A stretch of 64,000 nt of DNA. Source: Pseudomonadota bacterium. GTDB lineage: Bacteria; Pseudomonadota; Alphaproteobacteria; Rhodospirillales; Magnetospirillaceae. Shown here in pieces: positions 1-8,360 of the stretch; position 1 is the first letter of the stretch; every line of letters starts with the position of its first letter. The notes beneath the pieces were generated by a model. It was not told the origin of the DNA. It did not search any database and was given only the letters and a program-made list of their open reading frames with translations. Location of the stretch: contig JAJZUL010000003.1 of the NCBI GenBank assembly GCA_021848545.1, forward strand, positions 1-64,000, read 5' to 3'. The position numbers and the translations under genes are program-made.

Positions 1-62
1 TCGGCGGCGCACAGGCGGCAGGCGCGGATACGGGCGACAAGGGCGGCGAGCGGATCGGACAT
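1..62 (-). CDS. Uracil-DNA glycosylase family protein, N-terminal fragment
   Basis: Only the first 20 codons lie in the window. Reading leftwards from an ATG at 62, they give MSDPLAALVARIRACRLCAA. The arginine-rich helix followed by a CRxCA-type cysteine pair resembles the start of family 4/5 uracil-DNA glycosylases, where these cysteines help to hold a 4Fe-4S cluster. The downstream end of a histidine kinase gene lies 9 nt upstream, so the two are probably co-transcribed. With so short a fragment the family call is tentative. Confidence 0.4.
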   Translation of the reverse strand, partial: MSDPLAALVARIRACRLCAA

Positions 63-71
63 CGCGGGCCA

Positions 72-2090
72 TCAGGCGGGACGTTGAGCGGATTCGCCCT
101 CGAACGCGTCGGCCGGCGCCATCGCCTCCGGCGGAGCCGAGACGGGCAGGACGACCTCGACGATCGTTCCCTGGCCGGGCGTGCTGTCCAGGCTCATCCG
201 GCCGCCATGCAGCTCGACCAGGCTGCGGGCGATGGGCAGGCCCAGGCCGGTGCCGCCATAGCGGCGGGAATAGGCGCTTTCCACCTGGCCGAAGGGCTGC
301 ATGATCCGCTCGATATTCTCTGATCCGATGCCGATGCCGGTGTCGTGCACGACGATATGAATCTTGTCCCGATCCCTGAAGCTGCGCACGGTGACGGTCC
401 CGCCCGGCGGCGTGAACTTGACCGCGTTGGTGACCAGATTGACCACCACCTGGGTCAGACGGGGACCATCGGCGGCCACGCGCAGGCCGCTATCCCCCTC
501 GATATTCAGGGTGATGCCGTTTTCATCGGCGGGGCGGCGCACCATGCGCATTGCCGCCGCCACGATTTCGGCGACCGAACAATCGCTGTAAAGCAACCGC
601 ATCCGGCCCGCCTCGATCTTGGACAAATCGAGAATATCGTCGATGATCACCAGCAACAGCCGCCCCGCTTCGTGAATGTTGCCGGCATAATCGCGGTAGC
701 GGTCTTCGGTCAGCGGGATGGCGCCCGACATCAACGCGTCGGAATAGCCGATGATGGCGTTGAGCGGGGTCCGCAATTCGTGACTCATGCTCGCCAGGAA
801 TTGCGATTTGGCGGCATTGCTGCTTTCGGCGGCGACGCGGGCGCGGTCCAGTTCGGCCTCGGTCAGCTTGCGCAGGGTCACGTCGTGCAGAATCACCAGA
901 CGGGCCTCGGCGCCGTCGCGGCGAAAGGACGAACAGCTTACCTCATACGTGCGCCCGGAAAGGGGATCGACGATTTCCTGGCGGTCGAAACCGGTCACCC
1001 GGCATTGCTGCCCAAGGTTGCCCGGCGCGGCGCGGCAGAACAGGGCGCAGCCCGTCTGGTCGCCGAATTGCCGCTTCGCCGACGGACTGGCGTACTGCAC
1101 CGAGCAATCGCCGTCCAACAGCAGAACCGGGTCCTCGATTTCCGATACGATCAGTTCAAACGTCCGGTCGCGGTCGGCCAGGGCGTCCTTGGCGGACCGC
1201 ATCGCCCGGGCGATGCCGATCAGAGCGCGAATGGCCAGACCGACCACCGCCAAGGTGGCCAGGGTCCCCACGATGAGATGAGCCAGGGCGTCACCGGCCC
1301 GCACCTCGGCCTTATGGGCCAAGGCCTCGAGAAAACCGGTGTTGGCCCGTTCGGCCTTGCGGAGAAGATCGGCGCTGCCGGCGATCCAGGTCCGCCAGAC
1401 CGCCATATCGGATCGCGGCCGGTTGGCCAGACCGCGCAATTTGGCCAAAAGCGGCAGGTCGACGGCAAGTTCGGCACCGGCCGGACCGCCCACACCCATG
1501 CGATCGATCGCCTTGATGTCGGATCGGGCGGCCGCCGAAAGGTCGTCGCCGTCGTCATCGCCGTCGCCGGGCGCGGTGCTGGCGCCGGGCACCAGCGCCG
1601 CCGCCCCCCGCCACCGCATATCGTCCAGGCGTCGCTCCAGGTCGCTGCGGGCGCGAAAGGCCATGGCCGTCGCGGGCGGAACATTGCCCGCCACCGTGGT
1701 GATTTCGGCCCCGCGCAAATTGTCGAGCGCCCCCTGATAGGTGTCGCCGATGGCGACGGCGGTCCGCCCCTCCGTCAACCGCAAGCGGTACAGATCGGGC
1801 AGAGCGTCGCGTACCGGCGCGGACAATCTGGCGATGGCCCGATCGGTCGCGCGCGACGCCCGCGCCACGTCGAAACCGGGGGTGGCCCCCAGCCAGCTCA
1901 GAACCCGGCCGTCCCGTTCCTGCTGAAGTTGATCAAGCGCCTGATGAATAACCACCGCCGCGGCGATATTGTCGGCGGCGAAACGCGCATGGCGATAGGA
2001 CAGGGTGAGAATCGCCACCACCCAGATGGCGGCGCCGACCAGGGCGATCGATGGCAAAAGCAATCGCGCGCGTCGGATTTCCGTACGCAT
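72..2090 (-). CDS. Membrane-bound PAS sensor histidine kinase
   Basis: Predicted inner-membrane two-component sensor of 672 aa. A membrane helix at about residues 10-30 and a second near 265-290 enclose a roughly 230-residue, mostly helical extracytoplasmic region. A PAS-like domain (about 310-420) with several cysteines follows. Next is a HisKA domain with the H-box SMSHELRTPLN near residue 435, and then a HATPase domain with the N-box NLVTNAVKF and glycine motifs (DTGIGIG, GGTGLGL). There is no receiver domain and no response regulator gene next to it, so this looks like an orphan kinase. The ATG at 2090 is chosen because AGAGGT lies just upstream; the frame stays open for another 19 codons. 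The ligand cannot be deduced. Confidence 0.88.
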   Translation of the reverse strand: MRTEIRRARLLLPSIALVGAAIWVVAILTLSYRHARFAADNIAAAVVIHQALDQLQQERDGRVLSWLGATPGFDVARASRATDRAIARLSAPVRDALPDLYRLRLTEGRTAVAIGDTYQGALDNLRGAEITTVAGNVPPATAMAFRARSDLERRLDDMRWRGAAALVPGASTAPGDGDDDGDDLSAAARSDIKAIDRMGVGGPAGAELAVDLPLLAKLRGLANRPRSDMAVWRTWIAGSADLLRKAERANTGFLEALAHKAEVRAGDALAHLIVGTLATLAVVGLAIRALIGIARAMRSAKDALADRDRTFELIVSEIEDPVLLLDGDCSVQYASPSAKRQFGDQTGCALFCRAAPGNLGQQCRVTGFDRQEIVDPLSGRTYEVSCSSFRRDGAEARLVILHDVTLRKLTEAELDRARVAAESSNAAKSQFLASMSHELRTPLNAIIGYSDALMSGAIPLTEDRYRDYAGNIHEAGRLLLVIIDDILDLSKIEAGRMRLLYSDCSVAEIVAAAMRMVRRPADENGITLNIEGDSGLRVAADGPRLTQVVVNLVTNAVKFTPPGGTVTVRSFRDRDKIHIVVHDTGIGIGSENIERIMQPFGQVESAYSRRYGGTGLGLPIARSLVELHGGRMSLDSTPGQGTIVEVVLPVSAPPEAMAPADAFEGESAQRPA

Positions 2091-2356
2091 GGGCACCTCT
2101 CGCCGATCCGCCCGCATCGCCGAGACCGACGGATTGAAAAAACACACAATCGCTTAATGATACATTGAATCTTTGGCGCATCCATAGAGAAACACAGGCG
2201 CCGGATAGAGAAATAAAACGCCAGAGATTGAAACAATTAATTAAATACGGGAGGGACCGCACACAAACATAAATTGGCCACGACCACAACCGGCGCCCCC
2301 GCATGCGCGCATTGGATGTTTTTTCATTGCGGACTGATCCGCGTCGCCGCCGTGCG

Positions 2357-2905
2357 TTATTCGCCCATATCCGCCGTGTCCTCGATAGGCAGGAATCGCG
2401 ACGCGCTGGGCGCGATATGCAATCCCGGCACCGGAATATCGGCGAGAAACCGGCCCGCGGCCAAATTCGCCCGCCGCTGGATCAAGGCGACGTGCAGGAA
2501 TGCCAGGGCGACGACATCGGCGACGAACAGGGCGATGGCGGGACGCATCCAGATGGGATTGAAATGCCCCAGAAGCGGCACGGCGAACAGCAGCGGAAGA
2601 ATGCAGAACAGGGCGATGTCACGCCGGCGCCTGGCTTTGAAAACCATGGCGGCCAGGGTGGCGGCCGGGGATTCCAGGACCAGGGCGGAACCGGTTTCGC
2701 GAATGGTCGCGGCGGCGACCTTGGCGTAAGCGGCCGGCAGCCCCTCGAAAACGGCATCGAGAAACAATCCGTCCGGCGATGGCTGGAAAGAGACGCGGAC
2801 GCTTTCGGGCGGCCAGAAGTGGCGCGGTATCCGCGGCCGGACACGCTTGTAAATTTCTTTTGAAAAAGGCGAATGGGGCGGGAGCAGAAGCAGGGGTGTG
2901 GTCAT
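2357..2905 (-). CDS. Hypothetical protein with two C-terminal membrane helices
   Basis: No family recognised. The 182-residue product has a soluble N-terminal portion (about 1-95) and a basic stretch (KARRRRD). Two hydrophobic segments follow at about 97-116 and 124-145, then a short tail of about 35 residues. The pattern suggests a small inner-membrane protein with cytoplasmic ends. The ATG at 2905 has no clear ribosome-binding site. It lies upstream of, and in the same direction as, the histidine kinase gene, with a 266-nt AT-rich gap between them that probably holds the kinase promoter. Steady GC-rich third positions and hydrophobic patterning support a real gene. Confidence 0.55.
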   Translation of the reverse strand: MTTPLLLLPPHSPFSKEIYKRVRPRIPRHFWPPESVRVSFQPSPDGLFLDAVFEGLPAAYAKVAAATIRETGSALVLESPAATLAAMVFKARRRRDIALFCILPLLFAVPLLGHFNPIWMRPAIALFVADVVALAFLHVALIQRRANLAAGRFLADIPVPGLHIAPSASRFLPIEDTADMGE

Positions 2906-3005
2906 GGGCCGAACGATGCGGACGGAATCATGGCAGAATAATCCGCCGGCGGATCAACGCAAGGCCATGGACGCATCCGGCCAGGGTCATCGGGTGAAGG
3001 CGCGT

Positions 3006-3104
3006 TGGAGCGGAGCGACTAGGCCGTTGAGGCCGCCGCAGCGTAAGCGAGGATAGCCCAGGGCGCGGACGCGCCCGCCCGGCGATTGAGGGAAATATAC
3101 ATAA
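3006..3104 (+). repeat. Dispersed repeat family A, copy 1 (internally deleted)
   Basis: This copy starts at TGGAGCGGAGCGACTAGGCC and ends at GGGAAATATACATAA. It matches the 130-bp copies at 3135 and 18451 but lacks 31 bp in the middle, the hairpin segment after CCGCAGCG. The element contains nested inverted repeats (GGCC-GTTGA-GGCC and GGGCGCGGACGCGCCC). It is followed by 32 bp shared with copy 2, up to about 3136. The whole 2906-3482 interval has no convincing gene, and small open frames in it are products of the repeat. Confidence 0.8.
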
Positions 3105-3134
3105 TGCAGGGGAAGCGGGTTCACCCGATTCCCC

Positions 3135-3264
3135 TGGAGCGGAGCGACTAGGCCGTTGAGGCCGCCGCAGCGTGCGGAGAGGCTCCATCGGGGCCTCGGA
3201 GCGCAAGCGAGGATAGCCCAGGGCGCGGACGCGCCCGCCCGGCGATTGAGGGAAATATACATAA
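3135..3264 (+). repeat. Dispersed repeat family A, copy 2 (full length)
   Basis: A 130-bp unit nearly identical in length and sequence to the copy at 18451-18580, arranged as a head-to-tail pair with copy 1. It carries three hairpin modules: GGCC/GGCC, a central palindrome around CTCCATCGGGGCC, and GGGCGCGGACGCGCCC. It then ends in an AT-rich tail. A 20-bp direct repeat (GGCCATGGACGCATCCGGCC) brackets the pair at 2963-2982 and 3296-3315. The remaining DNA up to 3482 shows only a weak hairpin near 3370-3392. Confidence 0.8.
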
Positions 3265-3482
3265 TGCAGGGGAAGCGGGTTCACCCGATTCCCCTGGCCA
3301 TGGACGCATCCGGCCCCGAGAGTTTGTGAAAGAATGCCCATCCGGCGTGAAATCGACGGAAAAACGCCAATGTTTCCAATGGGCGTTCTTTTGCAAGTTC
3401 GATTGATTTACAAGCTCTGACGCTTGGACCATTCATCGGCTGGTGGTACACCCTGAAGGATGATGAGCGGAAGAGGCTCGCG

Positions 3483-3893
3483 GTGCGTAGCGGCTGGGAC
3501 TATCTGCTGGCGGATGTGGAACGCCGGATGCGGACGCTGGGAAATCTTCTGGCGGCGCTGTGCGTCGCCTGGATGGCGATCGTCGGCATCCTGATGCTGG
3601 ACCAGTTGACCCCCCGGATTCTGCAAAATCACCGCGACCCGGCCATCATGAAGCAGGTCAAGGATTGCCGCGGGCCGTCCTATGCCCGCAAATTCCGCTG
3701 CGCCCAGACCATCTTGCTGACCGGGGAACGGGTCGGCGCCTTCGAGGTGTTGCTGCGGGTGATCGCCGTCATCGCCCTGCCCACCATCGCCTGGCTGGTC
3801 TGGCGGTTCGTGATGCGCCGCGTCCGCCATACCCTGTGGGAGACGATGGTGGTGCCCCGGCTCCGCGCCCACGACCTCATCTCCCGCCTGTAA
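3483..3893 (+). CDS. Hypothetical two-helix membrane protein
   Basis: No named family recognised. The 136-residue product has a membrane helix at about 20-42. A loop of about 50 residues with two cysteines (KDCRGPSYARKFRCAQ) follows, then a second helix at about 90-112 and a basic C-terminal tail. If the N-terminus is cytoplasmic, the two cysteines lie in the periplasm and could form a disulfide. The start is a GTG at 3483 with AGAGG upstream; nearby ATG codons are out of frame. It is convergent with ubiD, from which a perfect hairpin separates it. Confidence 0.65.
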   Translation: MRSGWDYLLADVERRMRTLGNLLAALCVAWMAIVGILMLDQLTPRILQNHRDPAIMKQVKDCRGPSYARKFRCAQTILLTGERVGAFEVLLRVIAVIALPTIAWLVWRFVMRRVRHTLWETMVVPRLRAHDLISRL

Positions 3894-3899
3894 CGCCGC

Positions 3900-3934
3900 T
3901 ATACCGTGATGCGGTAAATCCGCATCACGGTATA
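3900..3934. terminator. Perfect 15-bp inverted repeat between convergent genes
   Basis: TATACCGTGATGCGG is followed by a TAAAT loop and its exact reverse complement. It lies 6 nt after the stop of the small membrane protein gene and 34 nt from the stop of ubiD. It has no U-run on either side, so intrinsic termination is uncertain. A bidirectional terminator or mRNA 3'-end stabiliser is the simplest reading, and a regulator operator is less likely between two 3' ends. Confidence 0.6.
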
Positions 3935-3968
3935 AGTTGTAAATCCGCCCTCGCCGAAGCGCGGCGCC

Positions 3969-5495
3969 CTATTTCCAGATGGGCCGGCCGCCGCCGGGCA
4001 GGCCGTATTCCGCCCAGCGCGCGGTCACTTTTTCCACCATGTCGTCGCTCATGCGGATTTTCGTTCCCCATTCACGATGGGTTTCGGGCGGCATCTTGTT
4101 GGTGGCGTCCATGCCCAGCTTGCCGCCCAGCCCGCTTTCGGGACTGGCGAAATCGAGATAATCGATGGGGGTGCCCTCGATCACGGTGATGTCGCGGGCC
4201 GGGTCCATGCGGGTGGCGACCGCCCACATCACGTCCTTCCAGTTCCGGGCGTCGATGTCGTCGTCCACCACGATCACCAGCTTGGTGTACATGAATTGCT
4301 TGAGGAACGACCACACGCCGAACATCACCCGCTTGGCGTGGCCGGGATAGGCCTTTTTCATCGACACCACGGCGATGCGATAGCTGCACCCTTCCGGCGG
4401 CAGCCAGAAATCGACGATTTCGGGGAATTGCTGAACCAGCAGGGGAATGAACACCTCGTTCAGAGCCTCGCCCAGAACGCTGGGCTCGTCCGGCGGCCGG
4501 CCGGTAAAGGTGGACAGGTAGATCGGCTTCTTGCGCATGGTCATGCAGGACACCCGGAAAACCGGGAAATCCTCGACGTTGTTGTAATAGCCGGTATGGT
4601 CGCCGTAGGGACCCTCGGGGCCGAATTCGTCAAGCATGACGTGGCCTTCCAGGATGATCTCGGCCTCGGCCGGCACCTTCAGCGGCACCGTGCGGCAATC
4701 GACCAGTTCGACCTTGCGGCCGCGCAGCAGGCCGGCGAACTGATATTCCGACAGGGTTTCCGGGACCGGGGTCACCGCCGCCAGGATGGTGCCGGGATCG
4801 GCGCCGATGGCCACCGCCGCCGGCAGGGGTTCCCTTTTTTCCGCCGCCCAGCGGCGGTAATGCTGGGCGCCGCCGCGATGCTTGAGCCAGCGCATCAGCG
4901 TCGTGTTGCGCCCCGTCACCTGCATGCGATAGATGCCGAGATTGAAATCGTCGCGCCGGTCGGCGTCACTCGTGCCTCGCGGCTTCGGCCCCTGGGTCAC
5001 CACCAGGGGCCAGGTGATCAGCGGCGCCGGTTCGCCCGGCCAGCAGCTTTGCACCGGCAGCAACGACAGATCGACGGCGTCGCCCTCCAGCACCACCTGC
5101 TGACACGGCGCCGAACCGACCGTCTTCGGCCGCATGGAAAACACCGTCTTCAGCAACGGCAGCATCTCGAGGGCTTCGCGCCACCCTCCCGGCGGCTCCG
5201 GCTGCTTGAGAAAAGCCAAAGTCTCGCCCACCTCGCGCAACTGGGCGGGTTCGCGATCCATCCCCCAGGCCACCCGCTCGACCGTGCCGAACAGATTGAC
5301 CAGAACCGGCATGTCATACGGGCGGCCGTCGGCGCGCACCACGTTTTCGAACAGGACCGCCGGCCCGCCCTCGGCCAACAGGCGGGTCTGAATCTCGGTC
5401 ATCTCCAGATCGGGGGAAACCGGCGCCGCGACCCGCGCCAGCTTTCCAGCCTGCTCCAGACGTTTTATGAAATCGCGAAGAGACTCGTAAGGCAT
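3969..5495 (-). CDS. ubiD: UbiD family decarboxylase (3-polyprenyl-4-hydroxybenzoate carboxy-lyase)
   Basis: Predicted prenylated-FMN-dependent decarboxylase that removes the carboxyl group of 3-polyprenyl-4-hydroxybenzoate in ubiquinone biosynthesis; cytoplasmic or membrane-associated. The 508 residues are close to the usual UbiD length. Visible signatures are the N-terminal [15 protein letters not shown] segment, the cofactor/metal region NLGIYRMQV...[15 protein letters not shown], and the acidic active-site stretch [15 protein letters not shown]. The start is the ATG at 5495 with AGGAGG 5 nt upstream, preferred over an ATG five codons earlier. No ubiX neighbour is seen here. Related UbiD enzymes act on other aromatic acids, but the match to the quinone-pathway type looks strong. 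Confidence 0.93.
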   Translation of the reverse strand: MPYESLRDFIKRLEQAGKLARVAAPVSPDLEMTEIQTRLLAEGGPAVLFENVVRADGRPYDMPVLVNLFGTVERVAWGMDREPAQLREVGETLAFLKQPEPPGGWREALEMLPLLKTVFSMRPKTVGSAPCQQVVLEGDAVDLSLLPVQSCWPGEPAPLITWPLVVTQGPKPRGTSDADRRDDFNLGIYRMQVTGRNTTLMRWLKHRGGAQHYRRWAAEKREPLPAAVAIGADPGTILAAVTPVPETLSEYQFAGLLRGRKVELVDCRTVPLKVPAEAEIILEGHVMLDEFGPEGPYGDHTGYYNNVEDFPVFRVSCMTMRKKPIYLSTFTGRPPDEPSVLGEALNEVFIPLLVQQFPEIVDFWLPPEGCSYRIAVVSMKKAYPGHAKRVMFGVWSFLKQFMYTKLVIVVDDDIDARNWKDVMWAVATRMDPARDITVIEGTPIDYLDFASPESGLGGKLGMDATNKMPPETHREWGTKIRMSDDMVEKVTARWAEYGLPGGGRPIWK

Positions 5496-5604
5496 TGAAC
5501 CTCCTACCATCAGCCCTGTGCGTTTCCATTTTCACTTTGAGGGCTTCCGGCTGTACGGTTACCCTGAACAGGGTGACACCGCTTAAGGAAACAAGGAACC
5601 GGCC

Positions 5605-7374
5605 ATGGCTGCCACACGGGAAGAACGGTACCGCACGCTGATCGAACTGGGAATCGCGCTATCGGCCGAACGCAACCACAACCGGCTGATGGAGATGATC
5701 CTCAAGGGGGCCAAATCCATGGCCAACGCCGACGGCGGCACGCTGTACCTGCTAACCGAGGACCGGGCCGGGCTCAAGTTCGAAATCATGCTCAACGACA
5801 CGCTGGGCATCGCCATGGGCGGCACCACCGACAAGCCGATCCCCTTTCCGCCGCTGGCCCTGTACGCCGAGGACGGCACGCCCAACCATAAGAACGTCGC
5901 CAGCCATTGCGCCCTGACCGGGACCACCGTCGACATCGCCGACGCCTATGACGCCGACAAGTTCGATTTCAGCGGCACCAAAGCCTTCGACGCCAAGACC
6001 AATTACCGGTCCGCCTCGTTCCTGACCGTGCCCTTGAAGAATCACGACGGCGAGGTGGTGGGCGTCCTGCAATTGATCAACGCCCGCGGCGATTCCAACC
6101 AGGTCGGCCCCTTCAACGACGAAGTCTCGGCGATGGTCGAATCGCTGGCCAGTCAGGCCGCGGTGGCGCTGGACAACGCCCACCTGATCGAAGCGCAGAA
6201 GGCTCTGTTCAAGGCCTTCATTCAATTGATCGCGGGCGCCATCGACGCCAAAAGCCCCTATACGGGGGGCCATTGCAACCGCGTTCCCGTGCTCACCCAG
6301 ATGCTGGCCAAGGCCGCCTGCGATGCCAAGGACGGCGTATTCGCCGATTTCTCGCTGACCGAAGACGAGTGGTACGAGCTGGAAATCGCCGCCGACCTGC
6401 ATGATTGCGGCAAGGTCACCACCCCCGAATTCGTCGTCGACAAGGCGACCAAGCTGGAAACCATCTACAACCGCATCCATGAAATCCGCACCCGCTTCGA
6501 GGTGCTGAAGCGCGACGCCACCATCGCCTATCTGGAGGCCTCCCTGGCCGGCGACGGCGACGCGGAGACGCTGAAGACCCGCTGGCAGGAGCGCATCGCC
6601 GAACTGGACGCGGATTTCGCCTTCGTCGCCGAATGCAATGTCGGCGGCGAGTTCATGGCGCCCGAACGGGTGGAGCGGCTGAAACGCATCGCCGCCAATA
6701 CCTGGACCCGCACCCTGGACGACCGGCTGGGCCTGTCCCACGAGGAATTGCGCTTCCGCGGCACCGATGACGCGCCGGTGCCGGTGGCGGAGAAATTGCT
6801 GGACGACAAGGATTGGCACCTCGTGCCCCATGACGGGCCGATCGACACCGCCAAATACGAAGCCGAAGGCATCACCCTGATGCCGCGGCCCCACAAATAC
6901 AATCGCGGCGAAATCTACAATCTGTCCATCGGCCGGGGCACGCTCACCGACGAGGACCGCTTCAAGATCAACGACCACATCATCCAGACGATCATGATGC
7001 TGAAGGCCCTGCCCTTCCCCAAGACCCTGTCGCGGGTCCCCGAATGGGCCGGCGGCCATCATGAGAAGATGGACGGCAGCGGCTACCCCAAGGGCCTGCG
7101 CCGCGAGGAGATGACCCTGCCGGCCCGGATGATGGCTATCGCCGACATCTTCGAGGCCCTGACCGCCTGCGACCGGCCTTACAAAAAGGCCAAGACCCTG
7201 TCCGAGGCCCTGAAGATCATGTCCTTCATGGTCAAGGATCAGCACATCGATCCCGATCTGTGGATATTGTTCCTCAGCTCGGGAATCTGGAAATCCTACG
7301 CCGAAACCTATTTGAAGCCCGAACAGATCGACGAGGTCGATATCAGCCGTTACCTGCCCAAGGCTGCGGAATAG
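5605..7374 (+). CDS. GAF-HD-GYP domain protein, putative c-di-GMP phosphodiesterase
   Basis: A 589-residue cytoplasmic protein with an N-terminal GAF domain (about 10-200) and an HD-GYP domain (about 210-570). The metal-binding pair is in AADLHDCGK (HD near 266), and the signature HHEKMDGSGYP is at about 486-496. HD-GYP enzymes hydrolyse cyclic di-GMP to GMP or pGpG at a di- or tri-iron centre. The HD and GYP motifs are about 220 residues apart, far more than the usual 60 or so. The intervening insert is charged and helical (KATKLETIYNRIHEIRTRF onward) and may be regulatory. All metal ligands in the visible motifs are kept. AAGGAA precedes the ATG. It is divergent from ubiD. Confidence 0.88.
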   Translation: MAATREERYRTLIELGIALSAERNHNRLMEMILKGAKSMANADGGTLYLLTEDRAGLKFEIMLNDTLGIAMGGTTDKPIPFPPLALYAEDGTPNHKNVASHCALTGTTVDIADAYDADKFDFSGTKAFDAKTNYRSASFLTVPLKNHDGEVVGVLQLINARGDSNQVGPFNDEVSAMVESLASQAAVALDNAHLIEAQKALFKAFIQLIAGAIDAKSPYTGGHCNRVPVLTQMLAKAACDAKDGVFADFSLTEDEWYELEIAADLHDCGKVTTPEFVVDKATKLETIYNRIHEIRTRFEVLKRDATIAYLEASLAGDGDAETLKTRWQERIAELDADFAFVAECNVGGEFMAPERVERLKRIAANTWTRTLDDRLGLSHEELRFRGTDDAPVPVAEKLLDDKDWHLVPHDGPIDTAKYEAEGITLMPRPHKYNRGEIYNLSIGRGTLTDEDRFKINDHIIQTIMMLKALPFPKTLSRVPEWAGGHHEKMDGSGYPKGLRREEMTLPARMMAIADIFEALTACDRPYKKAKTLSEALKIMSFMVKDQHIDPDLWILFLSSGIWKSYAETYLKPEQIDEVDISRYLPKAAE

Positions 7375-7446
7375 TCCAGTTTCCATTAGGCGCCGCCGCC
7401 CGCATACGATATCGTAATACAACGTTCTGATATGGCAGGTGGCGGA

Positions 7447-8193
7447 ATGGCGGGGGATAGCGCGGCACGGCACTCCGTGGATGGCGATGCGGCACCCGCC
7501 TTGCCCGTTTCCGATGAAACCGGCGCCAATAAATCCTGCGGGCGTTTCCGTCCCATACCCTGCCGGACCGTCGCTCAAACGGTCGCGACCACCATCCGCG
7601 TGTTGCTGGAAGAGAACGCCACCGACGGCGCCATTCGGCTGGAGGACGCCTGCCGCATTCTCGACCATGTGGCCGATGCCGGCGGCGCCCTTGAGACCTA
7701 TCTCAATTCCCGGGTTCGGAAATGCCGGCGCTCGTTGTGGCAGCGTGGCGACGCCACCGGCCGCAGCCATCCCTTTCACCGCCTGCTCACCCGCCCTCTG
7801 GAACCGCTGCTGAACGGCGAAGAGGCGGCCTTCCCCCGCGAATACCTGCCCAATGTCCTGACCTTCGCCGAGAGCGTGCTGGGCGGCAAACGCGTCGCCA
7901 AATACGATGCGCGCTGCCGCGAAATCTTCCAGTCTCTGGTGGTGGAATTCGGCCATTCCATGAGCTGGGAGCATTTCCACGCCGACCGGCGCTCGATCCA
8001 TCTGCTCGCCCATGTCCTCGACCGCCTGGTGGCCGCCTTGGACAGCCCCGAGGGGCAATGGGCTTGGCTCAGCACCATGACCACGGGGGCGTCCGTTCCC
8101 TCGGACGAGCAGGCCATGCTGGTCCGCCAGGTGTTGATTTCCACCCACCGCGCCCTGAGCGGCCAGACCGGCCCCCTCGACGAGCCGGGCTGA
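7447..8193 (+). CDS. Conserved hypothetical protein
   Basis: No family recognised. It gives a soluble 248-residue product, mostly helical after a disordered N-terminus of about 45 residues. It has many histidine, arginine and tryptophan residues (RKCRRSLWQRGD, MSWEHFHADRRSIH) and no membrane segment or signal peptide. The ATG at 7447 is preferred because AGGTGG lies at a good distance; an ATG five codons earlier has no ribosome-binding site. It follows the HD-GYP gene by about 70 nt in the same direction and may share its transcript. Codon use matches its neighbours. Confidence 0.65.
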   Translation: MAGDSAARHSVDGDAAPALPVSDETGANKSCGRFRPIPCRTVAQTVATTIRVLLEENATDGAIRLEDACRILDHVADAGGALETYLNSRVRKCRRSLWQRGDATGRSHPFHRLLTRPLEPLLNGEEAAFPREYLPNVLTFAESVLGGKRVAKYDARCREIFQSLVVEFGHSMSWEHFHADRRSIHLLAHVLDRLVAALDSPEGQWAWLSTMTTGASVPSDEQAMLVRQVLISTHRALSGQTGPLDEPG

Positions 8194-8228
8194 TTCCCCG
8201 CCGACCTTCGTCAAAATTTGCCCTGGCC

Positions 8229-8262
8229 CGCCATTCGGAGTAAATCACTACCCCGAATGGCG
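8229..8262. promoter_or_regulatory. Inverted repeat upstream of the large flavoenzyme gene
   Basis: CGCCATTCGG and CCGAATGGCG form perfect 10-bp arms separated by 14 AT-richer bases. The site lies 35 nt after one stop codon and about 100 nt before the next start. It has no following U-run. It could be a dimeric-regulator operator for the downstream gene or an mRNA hairpin; the sequence alone does not decide. Confidence 0.4.
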
Positions 8263-8360
8263 AGTGCCCGCCGTCGCCCCTTTGCCAAAACGGGGGACGG
8301 GCCGCGTTTCATGCCGCCCCGCAAGCCCCCCCGGCCGTACGACCGAAATGGACCTTTTTG

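Noticed and set aside
2987-3432. Small open frames rich in Arg, Pro and Gly around 3.0-3.4 kb and again at 18.4-18.8 kb
   Set aside because: They translate the family A repeat and recur only because the repeat recurs.
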